In this document: in pieces, positions 28,110 to 37,166 of the stretch | Layout of the letters: each line of letters starts with the position of its first letter | Position numbering within the stretch: the stretch's first letter is position 1 | Assembly (NCBI GenBank): GCA_033764055.1 | Contig: JANRJI010000090.1 | Span: forward strand, 30,825 to 94,824 | Origin: Ga0077555 sp033764055 | Lineage (GTDB): Bacteria > Pseudomonadota > Alphaproteobacteria > Rhizobiales > Hyphomicrobiaceae | Length of the DNA stretch: 64,000 nucleotides | Direction of reading: 5' to 3' | Notes under the pieces: generated by a model | What the model was told of the DNA's origin: nothing | What the model saw: the letters and a program-made list of their open reading frames with translations, nothing else | Databases searched by the model: none | Translations under genes and position numbers: made by a program

Positions 28110-29801
28110 TCACTCGGCAGGGTCGGCGACTCTGCCGTCCGCGACGTCGCGGCGGCGTGAATCGGGAGTGCGCTCCTCCGCTGGACCATAGCCGCCGCCT
28201 CCGGCCGTCGTGATGACGACGCGGTCGCCGGGGGCGAGCCGGGTCACGGTCTTCGAAGGGATCACCTCCTCGCGGCCGTCAGCGCGCGTGATCCAGGACC
28301 GCGCCAGCGCTCCGGGCGCGCCGCCGGCGAGGCCATCGGCGGCGATGAAATGGCGCTCGCCGCGGTGCGAGAAGGACATGGTGCCCCTCACATCATCGAG
28401 CACCTCGTACTCCTTGAGCTGGCCGCGACCACCCAGAAACTGGCCGTTTCCGCCCGAGCCCGCGACCAGCTGCCAGCGCAGGACCCGGATCGGCGCGTCG
28501 AGCTCCATCGCCTCCGCAGGCAGGTTCATGCAGTTGCTGGCATCGGTCTCGATGGCATCGACTCCGTCGAAGCCGTTGCCGGCCCCAGCCCCACCGGCGA
28601 GCAGTTCTCCCGTCACGAACGAGCGGCCATCCCGCCGCTGCCCGCCCCATGCCATGACCAGAAGCTCGCCCGAGTTCGGCGCCGGCACGCGCTCGGGCGC
28701 CACCTCGGCAAGCGCCTTGAGCATCGTGTTGGTGATGCGCTTGATGGTCGCCGTGCGCGCGTTGACCGGCGCCGGCTCGCGTGGATTGACGATCGAGCCC
28801 TCCGGCAGCGTCAGCGTAATTGGCCTGAAGCAACCCCCGTTGCTCGGGATCGCCGGATCGGTGACGGCTCGGACCGCAAAGCAGGCGGCAGCGAGACTGC
28901 CCGACGGCACGCAGTTGAGGGGCCCCTTCACCTGCGGGCTTGATCCCGTCAGGTCGAACTGGATGGCACCGTCGCCGATCGTGGCCGTCACCTCGATCCG
29001 GATGCGCTGGTCGAGGTCGATGCCGTCGTTGTCGAGGTAGTCGACAGCCCGATAGGTGCCGGGTGCAAGTTGCCGCAATGCCGCCCGCGTCATCGCCTCG
29101 GCCCGATCGAGCAGCACCGAGAACGAGGCGAGCAACGCGTTGTGACCGAACTTCTCTCCGGCCTCGCGCAGCCGCATCGCGGCGATCTTGCAGGCTGCAA
29201 TCTGGGCATGCAGATCCCCCATGAATATGTCCGGTATGCGCACGTTCTGGCGCAACACCGCAGTCAGGGTATCGTCGAACACGCCAGCGCGGGCCCAGGC
29301 GACCGGAGGAATCCGAATCCCCTCCTGGAATATCTCGGTGGAATCCGTCGGCACCGAGCCGGCCGTCTTGCCGCCGACGTCCTGGTGATGGGTCATGGTC
29401 GCCGCGAGCGCGATGGGACGCCCGCCGGCGAAGACCGGCATCACGACGGCGAAGTCCGGCAAGTGCGTGCCGCCGCAGTAGGGGTCGTTCAGGATATAGA
29501 TGTCGCCCTCCCGCATCTGCTCCACCGGAAACTTTTCCCGGATCGCCGCGACCGCCGGGATCAGCGTACCGAGATGGATGGCGATGGCGCAGGCCTGCGC
29601 CAGCGTGGTCCCGTCGAGCGTGAACAGGCTGGCCGAGGCGTCGAGGCCCTCCTTGACGATCGGCGAGCACGACGACTTCAGCAGCGTCGACTGCATCTCC
29701 TCGGCGATCTTGTCGAGACGGTGCCGGATCACCTCGAGCGTGATCGGATCGAAGCGGTCGCCCGCCATGTCGATGCGGTGCGTGGCAGTCGCGGCCGTCA
29801 T
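28110..29801 (-). CDS. hyuB: Hydantoinase/oxoprolinase B subunit
   Basis: 563 aa. HyuB signature segments: DPITLEVIRHRLDKIAEEM at the N-terminus, ILNDPYCGGTHLPD and THHQDVGGKTAGS, and C-terminal GGGGYGPAEER. With HyuA it forms ATP-dependent hydantoinases, 5-oxoprolinases or related carboxylases. The start overlaps the hyuA stop by 4 bp. The substrate is undefined; the neighbouring D-aminoacylase-like gene suggests cyclic or N-acyl amino acid derivatives. Confidence 0.92.
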   Translation of the reverse strand: MTAATATHRIDMAGDRFDPITLEVIRHRLDKIAEEMQSTLLKSSCSPIVKEGLDASASLFTLDGTTLAQACAIAIHLGTLIPAVAAIREKFPVEQMREGDIYILNDPYCGGTHLPDFAVVMPVFAGGRPIALAATMTHHQDVGGKTAGSVPTDSTEIFQEGIRIPPVAWARAGVFDDTLTAVLRQNVRIPDIFMGDLHAQIAACKIAAMRLREAGEKFGHNALLASFSVLLDRAEAMTRAALRQLAPGTYRAVDYLDNDGIDLDQRIRIEVTATIGDGAIQFDLTGSSPQVKGPLNCVPSGSLAAACFAVRAVTDPAIPSNGGCFRPITLTLPEGSIVNPREPAPVNARTATIKRITNTMLKALAEVAPERVPAPNSGELLVMAWGGQRRDGRSFVTGELLAGGAGAGNGFDGVDAIETDASNCMNLPAEAMELDAPIRVLRWQLVAGSGGNGQFLGGRGQLKEYEVLDDVRGTMSFSHRGERHFIAADGLAGGAPGALARSWITRADGREEVIPSKTVTRLAPGDRVVITTAGGGGYGPAEERTPDSRRRDVADGRVADPAE

Positions 29802-31870
29802 GATGCGCTCCTGGTCAGCAAGAGGGCGGCGCCGCCGGCCATCTCGGCAATCCAGCCGGGGGGCAGCAGCGTCGTCGAATCGGTCTGCTCGATGATGGCC
29901 GGGCCGACGAGCCGCTCGCCGACACCGATCAGCGCCCGATCGTGGATCGCCGTATCGGCGCGGGCCACTTCACCGGGAAACAGCACGGGGCGGCGTCCCT
30001 TCAACGATCGTCCGGTCGCCGACGGCGGCACGGCTCCGACGGGGACGCGAGGGCGGTGCGCGCGGTGCACGACACGGAGGTTGACGATCTTCGCGGGAGC
30101 CCCGGTCTTGTGCCCGTTGAGGCGCTCGTGCGCCGCTTCGAAGGACCTGTAGAGCGTGCCCATCGGATCCCCGGCTCCGAGATCGATCGGCACCTCGATG
30201 TAATGGCTCTGCCCCATGTAGCCGATGTCGGCGAGGGTGAGGCGCTCGCGAGCGAGGCCTTCGATGCGCTCGGCCTGCATCAGCATCTCGGCCCGACGAT
30301 CGAGGCCCGAGAATGCCTCGGCGAGATCGGCGAGCCGCGCGTCGGCGATAGGCGTCAGGAACGCGCCCGATACCTCGTGCTCGATCGGCGCCGCCAACAG
30401 GCCGGCTGCGGCGAGGACGCCCGGATAGCGTGGCACCAGCACGCGCCCGATGCCGAGCTCCAAGGCCAACGGCACCGCGTGCAGGCCGCCCGCACCACCG
30501 AGGGGAACGAGCACGAACTCGCGCGGATCGTAGCCCCGATTGATCGAGACGAGGCGGATGCCATCGGCCATGTGCGCGTTGGCGATGCGATGGATGCCGA
30601 GCGCCGCCGCCTCGACGGTCATCCCGAGCGGCTTGGCGACGTTCTCCTCGACCGCCATGTGCGACAGCGACGGATCGAGCCGCATGCTGCCGCCGACGAA
30701 AAACGCGGGATCCAGCAGGCCGAGCACGATCGACGCATCCGTGACCGTCGCCTGGGTGCCACCGCGGCCATAGCAGGCGGGGCCCGGATCGGCACCCGCC
30801 GATTGCGGCCCGACACGCAGGCCGCCGCCGTTGTCGATCCAGGCGATGGAGCCGCCCCCTGCGCCGAGCGTCGTCACGTCCAGCATCGGCACGCGCACCT
30901 GGTAGCCGGCAATGTCCGTCTCGGCCTTGACGAGCACGCGTCCGCGGTCGATCAGGGCGATGTCGCTCGAGGTGCCACCGACGTCGATTGTGATCAGGTT
31001 GTCGAGACCGGCCTCGCGACCCGCCGCCTGGCCGCCGATGGCGCCTGCGGCCGGTCCAGACAGGAACAGGCGCACCGGCCGTTGGGGCGCCACCTCGCCA
31101 CCTGCAAGGCCACCCCGCGACTGCATGATCTGCAGCGGCACACCAACCCCCGCCTTGGCGAGGTCTCGGTCCATGTTCGCCAGATACCGCGCGACCACCG
31201 GCTTCACATAGGCATCGAAGGCCGTGACGACCGTGCGCTCATACTCGCGGAAGACGGGGTCGACCTCGCTCGAGATCGACACCGGCACGCCCGGCATGGC
31301 GGCCTCCAGCGCCGCGCGGACCTGCCGCTCGTGCTCCGGCGCCAGGAACGAGAACAGCAGCGCCACCGCCACGGCCTCCACGCCCTCGCCCTTCAGCTTG
31401 GCGACCGCCGCATCGAGCGAGCCGGGATCGAGCGGCGAGAGCACGGCTCCCGTCGCATCGATCCGCTCCGCCACCTCGACCCGCCGCGCGCCCGGGGCCA
31501 GCCAGCCCGGCGTCTCAGGCTTCAGGTTGAGGTCGTACATCTGGCGGCGGATCTGACGACCGATCTCGAGGATGTCACGGAAGCCTTTCGTCGTGACGAG
31601 ACCGACGCGCGCGCCTTTCCGCTCCAGCACGGCGTTGGTCGCAATGGTCGTGCCATGGGCGAAGCTCGTGATCGCCGACGGCGGGATTGCAAAGCGGTCG
31701 CGGATGAGATCCAGCGCGGCGAGCACCGCCCGGCCGGGGTCGTCGCGCGTCGTGGGGAGCTTGAGGATGTGGGAGCCGGCCGCCGTCGCGCACACCACAT
31801 CAGTGAACGTGCCGCCGATGTCGATGCCGATGCTCACTCCCGGAGACGACGCCGTCGCTTCACCAGTCAT
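29798..31870 (-). CDS. hyuA: Hydantoinase/oxoprolinase A subunit
   Basis: 690 aa. The N-terminal GIDIGGTFTDVV is the ATP-binding motif of the ASKHA-type HyuA fold, followed by HGTTIATNAVLERKGARVG. The frame is open to 31918, but the ATG at 31870 has GGAAGCGGA upstream and is preferred; an ATG at 31897 is less likely. HyuA binds ATP and the cyclic amide and works with the overlapping HyuB. The upstream FAD monooxygenase gene is on the same strand, 60 bp away. Confidence 0.92.
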   Translation of the reverse strand: MTGEATASSPGVSIGIDIGGTFTDVVCATAAGSHILKLPTTRDDPGRAVLAALDLIRDRFAIPPSAITSFAHGTTIATNAVLERKGARVGLVTTKGFRDILEIGRQIRRQMYDLNLKPETPGWLAPGARRVEVAERIDATGAVLSPLDPGSLDAAVAKLKGEGVEAVAVALLFSFLAPEHERQVRAALEAAMPGVPVSISSEVDPVFREYERTVVTAFDAYVKPVVARYLANMDRDLAKAGVGVPLQIMQSRGGLAGGEVAPQRPVRLFLSGPAAGAIGGQAAGREAGLDNLITIDVGGTSSDIALIDRGRVLVKAETDIAGYQVRVPMLDVTTLGAGGGSIAWIDNGGGLRVGPQSAGADPGPACYGRGGTQATVTDASIVLGLLDPAFFVGGSMRLDPSLSHMAVEENVAKPLGMTVEAAALGIHRIANAHMADGIRLVSINRGYDPREFVLVPLGGAGGLHAVPLALELGIGRVLVPRYPGVLAAAGLLAAPIEHEVSGAFLTPIADARLADLAEAFSGLDRRAEMLMQAERIEGLARERLTLADIGYMGQSHYIEVPIDLGAGDPMGTLYRSFEAAHERLNGHKTGAPAKIVNLRVVHRAHRPRVPVGAVPPSATGRSLKGRRPVLFPGEVARADTAIHDRALIGVGERLVGPAIIEQTDSTTLLPPGWIAEMAGGAALLLTRSAS

Positions 31871-31930
31871 GTCCGTTCCGCTTCCTGTCGATGCCATGTT
31901 CCGGCGAGCAACACCCAATTTGCCGACCCT

Positions 31931-33151
31931 TCATGCGACCGCCGCCGCCGTGGTGAGGCAATCGTCCCCGGCGCCGCCGAACACCCAGGCCAGCGCATCG
32001 TGCAGGGCCTCCGGTCGCGCGCCGGCCAGCAGATGATTGCGCAAGTCTCTCTCGACGCCCCCCGCATGATAAACCTCGCCGAACTGGCGCGACGTGAGTT
32101 GCACGCGCGCCGTTCTCAGGTGCCGGGCAGTCTCGTAGGCGCGGAAGGCCTCGGCCACGTCCTCGGTCCGGCTCATCGCCTCGGCGATCACCACCGCATC
32201 CTCGAGCGCCATGCACGCTCCCTGCGAGATGTAGATCGTCGTCGGATGTGCGGCGTCGCCGAGCAACGCGACGCGCCCCCTGGTCCATCGGCTGATCGCC
32301 GGCCGGTCGTAGAGCACCCACGCGCGCGACACGTCGATGTAGCGCAGCAGGTCGCGCACATGCCGGCACGCGCCTGCGAAGCGGGCCATCATCACGTCGC
32401 GGTCGCCCTTCGGATTGGACACGCCAGCGACAAGGTCGGGGTCGCGGTAGCTGGCACCGATGTTGTAGATCTCGCCGCGTCGCAGCGGATAATGGAAGAG
32501 GTCGAGCCCCGGCCCGCCCCACATCGTCACCGACTGCGAGTAGAGCGCCTCTGGCAGGTGGTCGACCGGAACGACGCCTCGACAGACGATGTAGCCGTCG
32601 GTGCGAGGCTGCGACGGCTCGAACAGTTTGCCGCGCGTCGCCGACCAGAGGCCGTCGGCGGCGACCATCGCGGTGCCTTCCCATGCGTCGCCCGTCGCCG
32701 TGCGGACGACCACGCGGTCGCCCAAATCTTCGAAGTCCGTGACGCGGGACCGTGTCCTGAGCTCGATCCGTGGCGACCGGCGACAGGCGTCGACGAGAAT
32801 CTGCAGCAGGTCGCCGCGATGCATGAGTGCGTAGCGGTAGCCGAAGCGATCGACGAACGCCTCGCCGATCGGCGACTGGTAGACGGGCTCGCCCGTGATC
32901 ATGTCGCCGAGCACCAGGCGCTCGGGATAGGCGGCAACAGCCTGCACCGCCTCCAGCACGCCGAGCGCATGGAACGCCTTGAAGGCGTTCGGCGGCATCT
33001 GGATGCCGGCGCCGATTTCGGTCAGGTCGTCGGTCTGCTCGAGCACGACGACGCTACGCCCCTTCCGCGACAAGGCAAGGGCCGTCGCGGCGCCACCGAT
33101 GCCGCCGCCGACGACGATGACAGGAAGCAGTCCGGCGCTGCCGACTGGCAT
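31931..33151 (-). CDS. FAD-dependent aromatic monooxygenase-like protein
   Basis: 406 aa class A flavoprotein hydroxylase. FAD motif VVGGGIGGAATALAL near the N-terminus, the mid-protein AADGLWS, and GDAAHPTTIY binding the flavin ribityl. It most resembles salicylate or 3-hydroxybenzoate hydroxylases, which add oxygen to a ring using NAD(P)H. GAGGGAGAT precedes the ATG at 33151. It probably shares an operon with hyuAB; how an aromatic hydroxylase fits with a hydantoinase is not evident. Confidence 0.85.
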   Translation of the reverse strand: MPVGSAGLLPVIVVGGGIGGAATALALSRKGRSVVVLEQTDDLTEIGAGIQMPPNAFKAFHALGVLEAVQAVAAYPERLVLGDMITGEPVYQSPIGEAFVDRFGYRYALMHRGDLLQILVDACRRSPRIELRTRSRVTDFEDLGDRVVVRTATGDAWEGTAMVAADGLWSATRGKLFEPSQPRTDGYIVCRGVVPVDHLPEALYSQSVTMWGGPGLDLFHYPLRRGEIYNIGASYRDPDLVAGVSNPKGDRDVMMARFAGACRHVRDLLRYIDVSRAWVLYDRPAISRWTRGRVALLGDAAHPTTIYISQGACMALEDAVVIAEAMSRTEDVAEAFRAYETARHLRTARVQLTSRQFGEVYHAGGVERDLRNHLLAGARPEALHDALAWVFGGAGDDCLTTAAAVA

Positions 33152-33361
33152 TGCGCGATCTCCCTCGTATCCGACCCGGTCCGCGTCACGCGGTCGGCCG
33201 GAGCACGATTGTGCGGGCGTTTGACGGCGTTGGCAAAGCCCAAGTCTCCGCCCACGTCTCGCCACGCCGCCCGGATTTCCCGCATCTCAACCGGTCGCTT
33301 GACCGCCGGCACGCCTCGGGTTGTCATGGCGGCTGCGATCTCGACGGCCAGGAGGCGGCAC

Positions 33362-35080
33362 ATGCACGACACGGTCATTCGCGGCGGCACCATCGTCGAT
33401 GGGACAGGCAAGCCCGGCTTCACCGGCGACGTGGCCCTCGACGGCGGCAAGATCGCGCAAGTCGGCGGCAAGGCCGGGCCGGGCAGGCGCGAGATCGCGG
33501 CCGACGGCCTGCTCGTCACTCCCGGCTGGGTCGACGTCCACACCCACTACGACGGCCAGGCGACCTGGGACAGCGAGCTCGCCCCCTCTTCCTGGCACGG
33601 TGTCACGACCGTGCTCATGGGCAACTGCGGCGTCGGCTTCGCGCCCGTGCGCCGCTCGAAGACCGACCACTCCGATCTCATCGGCCTCATGGAGTCGATC
33701 GAGGAGATCCCCGGCGTGGCCCTCGCCGAGGGCCTCAAGTGGAACTGGGAGACATTCCCCGAGTATCTCGATGCGATGGCGGCGACGCCCCGCGCGATCG
33801 ACGTCGGTGCGCAGATCCCACACCATCCGTTGCGCGTGTTCGTGATGGGAGAGCGTGCTATCCGCCGCGAGCCCGCGACGGCCGACGACATTGAGGCCAT
33901 GCGCGACGCCGTCCGCCAGGGTCTCGAGGCCGGCGCCTTCGGCTTCACCACGTCGCGCACCAACTCGCACAAGACGCCGACCGGCGACATGGTCCCGGGC
34001 CGTTACTCGGAGGTCGACGAGTTGCTCGGCATCGGCTCGGCCTTCAAGGGCCTCAGCCACGGCGCCTTCGGCATGAACTCCGACTTCGACGACGAGGCCG
34101 AGGAGTTCGCGTGGATGACCCGCTTCTGCAAGGAGACGGGACGTCCTGTCTGGTTCCTGCTGACCGACCAGCCGAACGACGTGACCCGTTGGAAGCGCAT
34201 GATGGACGGCGTGCACAAGGCGCGCGCACAAGGCGCCATGGTGACCGCTCAGATCGCCGGCCGGCCGGTCGGCGTGCTGCTCGGCATCGACACGGCGCTC
34301 AACCCGTTCTCGATCCGGCCGAGCTACCAGGACCTGCTCAAGCTGCCCGTCGCGGAGCGGATGAAGCGCGTCAAGGACCCGGCCTTCCGGGCCAAGGTGC
34401 TCGCCGAGAAGCCGGCGGCTGAATACCTGAAACGGCTCTCCCAGTTCCGCCAGTACATCGTCACGGCCTGGGACCGGATGTTCCCGCTGACCGACCCGCC
34501 CGACTACGAGCCTCGCAAGGAGGACAGCATCGCCGGCATGGCCGCGCGCCAGGGGCGCACGCCTGACGAGGTGGCCTACGACTACCTCGCCGAGAGCCCA
34601 GACCGCTTCCTGTTCTTCCCCGTCGTCAACTACAATCAGGACAATCTCGGCGTCCTGCAGACGATGCTCGAGGACGACGCGACGCTGCTCGGTCTATCGG
34701 ACGGCGGCGCCCACTGCTCCTCGATCATCGACGCCAGCGTGCCGACGTGGATGCTGATGCACTGGTCGCGGGATCGCAGCCGTGGCCCCCGCCTGCCGCT
34801 GGAGAGCATGGTCAAGCGCCAGACCAGCGAGACGGCCGCCTTCTTCGGCATGCACGATCGCGGACGCCTCGAGCCGGGCCTCAAGGCCGACCTCAACGTC
34901 ATCGACTACCAGAGCCTGCGGCTGCACGTGCCCGAGATCCGCTACGACCTGCCCTTGCAGGGCCGCCGCCTCGTCCAGCGCGCGGATGGCTACAAGCACA
35001 CCTTCGTCGCCGGCGTTCCGACCTTCGAGGACGGCACGTTCACGGGTGCGATGCCGGGCAAGCTGATGCGTGCCAGCTGA
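33362..35080 (+). CDS. N-acyl-D-amino-acid deacylase/D-aminoacylase-like amidohydrolase
   Basis: 572 aa. RGGTIVDGTGKPG opens the beta-sandwich, DVHTHYDGQ holds the HxH metal pair, and GNCGVGFAPVR and LSDGGAHC are typical of the D-aminoacylase branch of the amidohydrolase superfamily. The ATG at 33362 follows AGGAGG. The reading frame is open for 3.4 kb upstream, but that part is antisense to hyuA, hyuB and the monooxygenase. The enzyme probably releases D-amino acids or similar carboxylates and is divergent from the hyuAB unit. Confidence 0.9.
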   Translation: MHDTVIRGGTIVDGTGKPGFTGDVALDGGKIAQVGGKAGPGRREIAADGLLVTPGWVDVHTHYDGQATWDSELAPSSWHGVTTVLMGNCGVGFAPVRRSKTDHSDLIGLMESIEEIPGVALAEGLKWNWETFPEYLDAMAATPRAIDVGAQIPHHPLRVFVMGERAIRREPATADDIEAMRDAVRQGLEAGAFGFTTSRTNSHKTPTGDMVPGRYSEVDELLGIGSAFKGLSHGAFGMNSDFDDEAEEFAWMTRFCKETGRPVWFLLTDQPNDVTRWKRMMDGVHKARAQGAMVTAQIAGRPVGVLLGIDTALNPFSIRPSYQDLLKLPVAERMKRVKDPAFRAKVLAEKPAAEYLKRLSQFRQYIVTAWDRMFPLTDPPDYEPRKEDSIAGMAARQGRTPDEVAYDYLAESPDRFLFFPVVNYNQDNLGVLQTMLEDDATLLGLSDGGAHCSSIIDASVPTWMLMHWSRDRSRGPRLPLESMVKRQTSETAAFFGMHDRGRLEPGLKADLNVIDYQSLRLHVPEIRYDLPLQGRRLVQRADGYKHTFVAGVPTFEDGTFTGAMPGKLMRAS

Positions 35081-35594
35081 GCGAGGCCGTGATCAGGTTG
35101 GTGGATCGTGGTCGATCGAGCCCCGTTGCTCCGACCATCGTGCCTCTTCGCCGATGGGCGCCCGCGCCTCGGAATTCGAGGCCGCGACACATCTGGGGGC
35201 TGCCGGCCCAGCCTCGCGTGGCGGCTGAGCGAGACTACGGCTCGGGCAGATCGCTGGTGTCGATCCTGATGCGACCGAGGCACCTTGTGCCTGACGATGC
35301 CGTCCCAACCGCGCCGTTCCTTCGCGCTTGGGCTCTGCTGACCTGCTCCTGCGTCGGTCGCAGCCATGCGACCGTGCCCGGCGACCCTCCGGGGCTGTCG
35401 GCGCGGATGGGATTGCTGAACCCGCACGCGCTGGACTGCCGCTCGACCGCGGCGAACGCGATTTGTCGATTGCATTCGACGGCGACCTCCCGTAGTTGGT
35501 CGCTCGCGGTGCCTGCCTGCGCGTAACAGGACGCCGGGGCGTGGCTCGTCGCCACCGCCGACGCCTGCTCTCGTTGCACGAAGGCCCGGACTGC
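35081..35594. other. Intergenic region left of tRNA-Lys
   Basis: 514 bp with no recognisable gene, repeat or clear promoter. Short open frames on both strands have no family resemblance or ribosome sites. The tRNA promoter should be at its right end. Confidence 0.4.
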
Positions 35595-35669
35595 GGGCGG
35601 GTAGCTCAGTGGTAGAGCATCTGACTTTTAATCAGATGGTCGTGGGTTCGATCCCCACCCCGCTCACCA
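35595..35669 (+). tRNA. tRNA-Lys (anticodon UUU)
   Basis: 75 nt including an encoded CCA. The acceptor arm GGGCGGG pairs with CCCGCTC with one G-U. The D stem is GCTC/GAGC; the anticodon stem TCTGA/TCAGA encloses CTTTTAA (anticodon TTT); the T stem is GTGGG/CCCAC with loop TTCGATC. The 3' end is directly followed by an integrase remnant, so this gene probably served as an attachment site. Confidence 0.96.
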
Positions 35670-35689
35670 AGATATCAAGGACTTAGCTT

Positions 35690-36260
35690 GTATCCTCAAG
35701 CGCTCGCGATGCGCTTGCGGGAGGTCGCATCCGAGCCGACCTCTGAGCACGACCAGCTCTGGTCGCCCTCCATTGCGTTCGGTAGGTCGCGGCACCCGGT
35801 GTTCACAGCAGTGCCATGTCGGTCAGATGATCGGGCAGCTCTCGGAACAGGGCGGCTTGCTCGGCTCAGCTTAGCGGATAGGGCTTCCTCTTCTCGACAT
35901 CGGGCAGCAGCCCGACTTTCGGGGCAGAGCCGATCCAGGTCAGCCCATGCTCGTCGACCCATTCCGTCGCCGCGAGATTGAGAATGCGCCGCACCACCTT
36001 AAGGCCATCGTTGATGTTGCCCGTCGCCTTGCCGGCCTGCCGCCGCTTCTCGATCCATGACTGGAAGGTGCCCAACTGGATCCGGTCGAGCGGGGTGGCG
36101 TGGCCGTACCTCCGCATTAAAGCGGTTGCGGTCCATGCCGAGGTAGCGGGGAGCATCACGGAAGCGTAAGCGCCCGACAAAATGCTTCTGACGTCGATCG
36201 TCGATGTCGTGCAGCGCCTCGTCGATGCCGATGCAGCCGCCAACGCATGGACAACGCCGC
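35690..36260 (-). pseudogene. Decayed tyrosine-recombinase integrase (N-terminal and early catalytic part)
   Basis: Read on the minus strand: HFVGRLRFRDAPRYL and DRNRFNAEV in one frame (to ~36110), then RRYGHATPLDRIQLGTFQ and KVVRRILNLAATEWVDEHG in a second frame. KPYPLS is followed by a TGA at 35866-35868 where related proteins have Trp. Past it, AEQAALFRELPDHLTDMAL stays in frame, then a third frame gives AVNTGCRD, the segment with the catalytic Arg. The C-terminal RHRY part is absent. Two frameshifts, a stop and truncation make it a pseudogene. It lies ~20 bp from the tRNA-Lys 3' end. Confidence 0.8.
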
Positions 36261-36344
36261 AAGGGAGTATTTCCGTGGCCGTGAGAGCGCCAGCCCGATC
36301 GCTGCAGGCCGCGAGCGTGATCGCTGCATCCGTCTGACGGCAGT

Positions 36345-37166
36345 CTAACCTCGGCGTTGCACGGCGAAGACGCGTGATAGCCGGCCGTCCGGCCGTGCGA
36401 GGTCCTCAATGATCGAAAAGTGGTCGTGGCCGGCGAGCGGCAGACAGATTGTCCTGCTTCCGACGTGCCGATGGAACGCCAGAGATTGGCGCTGCATTTC
36501 GGGGAGCTCTGCAAGACCGAAGGCCAGCGTCAGGGGCTTATCGCTCAGCGGTCGCCGAAGCGGGCTGAGCGCGACGGCGTCATCCGCCGAGAGTCCGAGC
36601 TTGTCGTTGATGTAGCTGTGCCGGATCGGCTCGAGGTCGAACACGCCACTGATCGACAACCCTGCTGCAACGGCGGGATGATCCATCGTCAGAGCCGTCA
36701 AGTGTCCGCCGGCCGACCAGCCCATCAGACTGAAGGCCGTCACGCCGTCGCGCGCGCGTTGATGCGACGCGATCGCGTCAAGGGCCCGGCGAACTTCGGC
36801 GGCCATATCGGCAAGAGTTGCATCCGGCGCGAGCGTGTAACCGATCAATGCGACGTCGACCCCGTGTGCCATCGGTCCTTCGGCAATGCACGAGAACACC
36901 TCCTTGCTGTTGCGTTGCCACCAGCCGCCATGGATAAAAACAGCGAGCGGGGCTGACGGTCGACCACAGCGAAAGATGTCAAACCTGTTTCGCGACCCCG
37001 GCCCGTAAGGGATCTCGAGTTCGTCGCGTTGGCGCATACGCAATCTCGCCGATCGATCGGTCCAGTCGGCGAGCCGCTGCGAGCTATCGGCAACAGCCGC
37101 CATGTTGTTGTAGGCCGCGTCGAGCTCGGCCTTGGACATGCCATTCCAGACGATCGGCTCAGACAT
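36345..37166 (-). CDS. Alpha/beta hydrolase (kynurenine formamidase/esterase-like)
   Basis: 273 aa from the ATG at 37166. The oxyanion-hole motif is FIHGGWW, the nucleophile elbow is MGWSAGGHL, and the terminal His is in AGHDHFS. This resembles carbohydrate esterases and kynurenine/aryl formamidases. The start overlaps the deacetylase stop by 8 bp, so it is the last gene of the minus-strand transport/amidase operon. The substrate is unknown. Confidence 0.85.
   Translation of the reverse strand: MSEPIVWNGMSKAELDAAYNNMAAVADSSQRLADWTDRSARLRMRQRDELEIPYGPGSRNRFDIFRCGRPSAPLAVFIHGGWWQRNSKEVFSCIAEGPMAHGVDVALIGYTLAPDATLADMAAEVRRALDAIASHQRARDGVTAFSLMGWSAGGHLTALTMDHPAVAAGLSISGVFDLEPIRHSYINDKLGLSADDAVALSPLRRPLSDKPLTLAFGLAELPEMQRQSLAFHRHVGSRTICLPLAGHDHFSIIEDLARPDGRLSRVFAVQRRG

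Noticed and set aside
29942..33361. A plus-strand frame open for 3.4 kb upstream of, and in frame with, the D-aminoacylase-like gene, which would make a 1712-aa protein
   Set aside because: It is antisense to hyuB, hyuA and the monooxygenase, which have clear family motifs. The translated stretch is His/Arg/Asp-rich without motifs, as expected for a mirror frame of high-GC genes. AGGAGG marks the real start at 33362.
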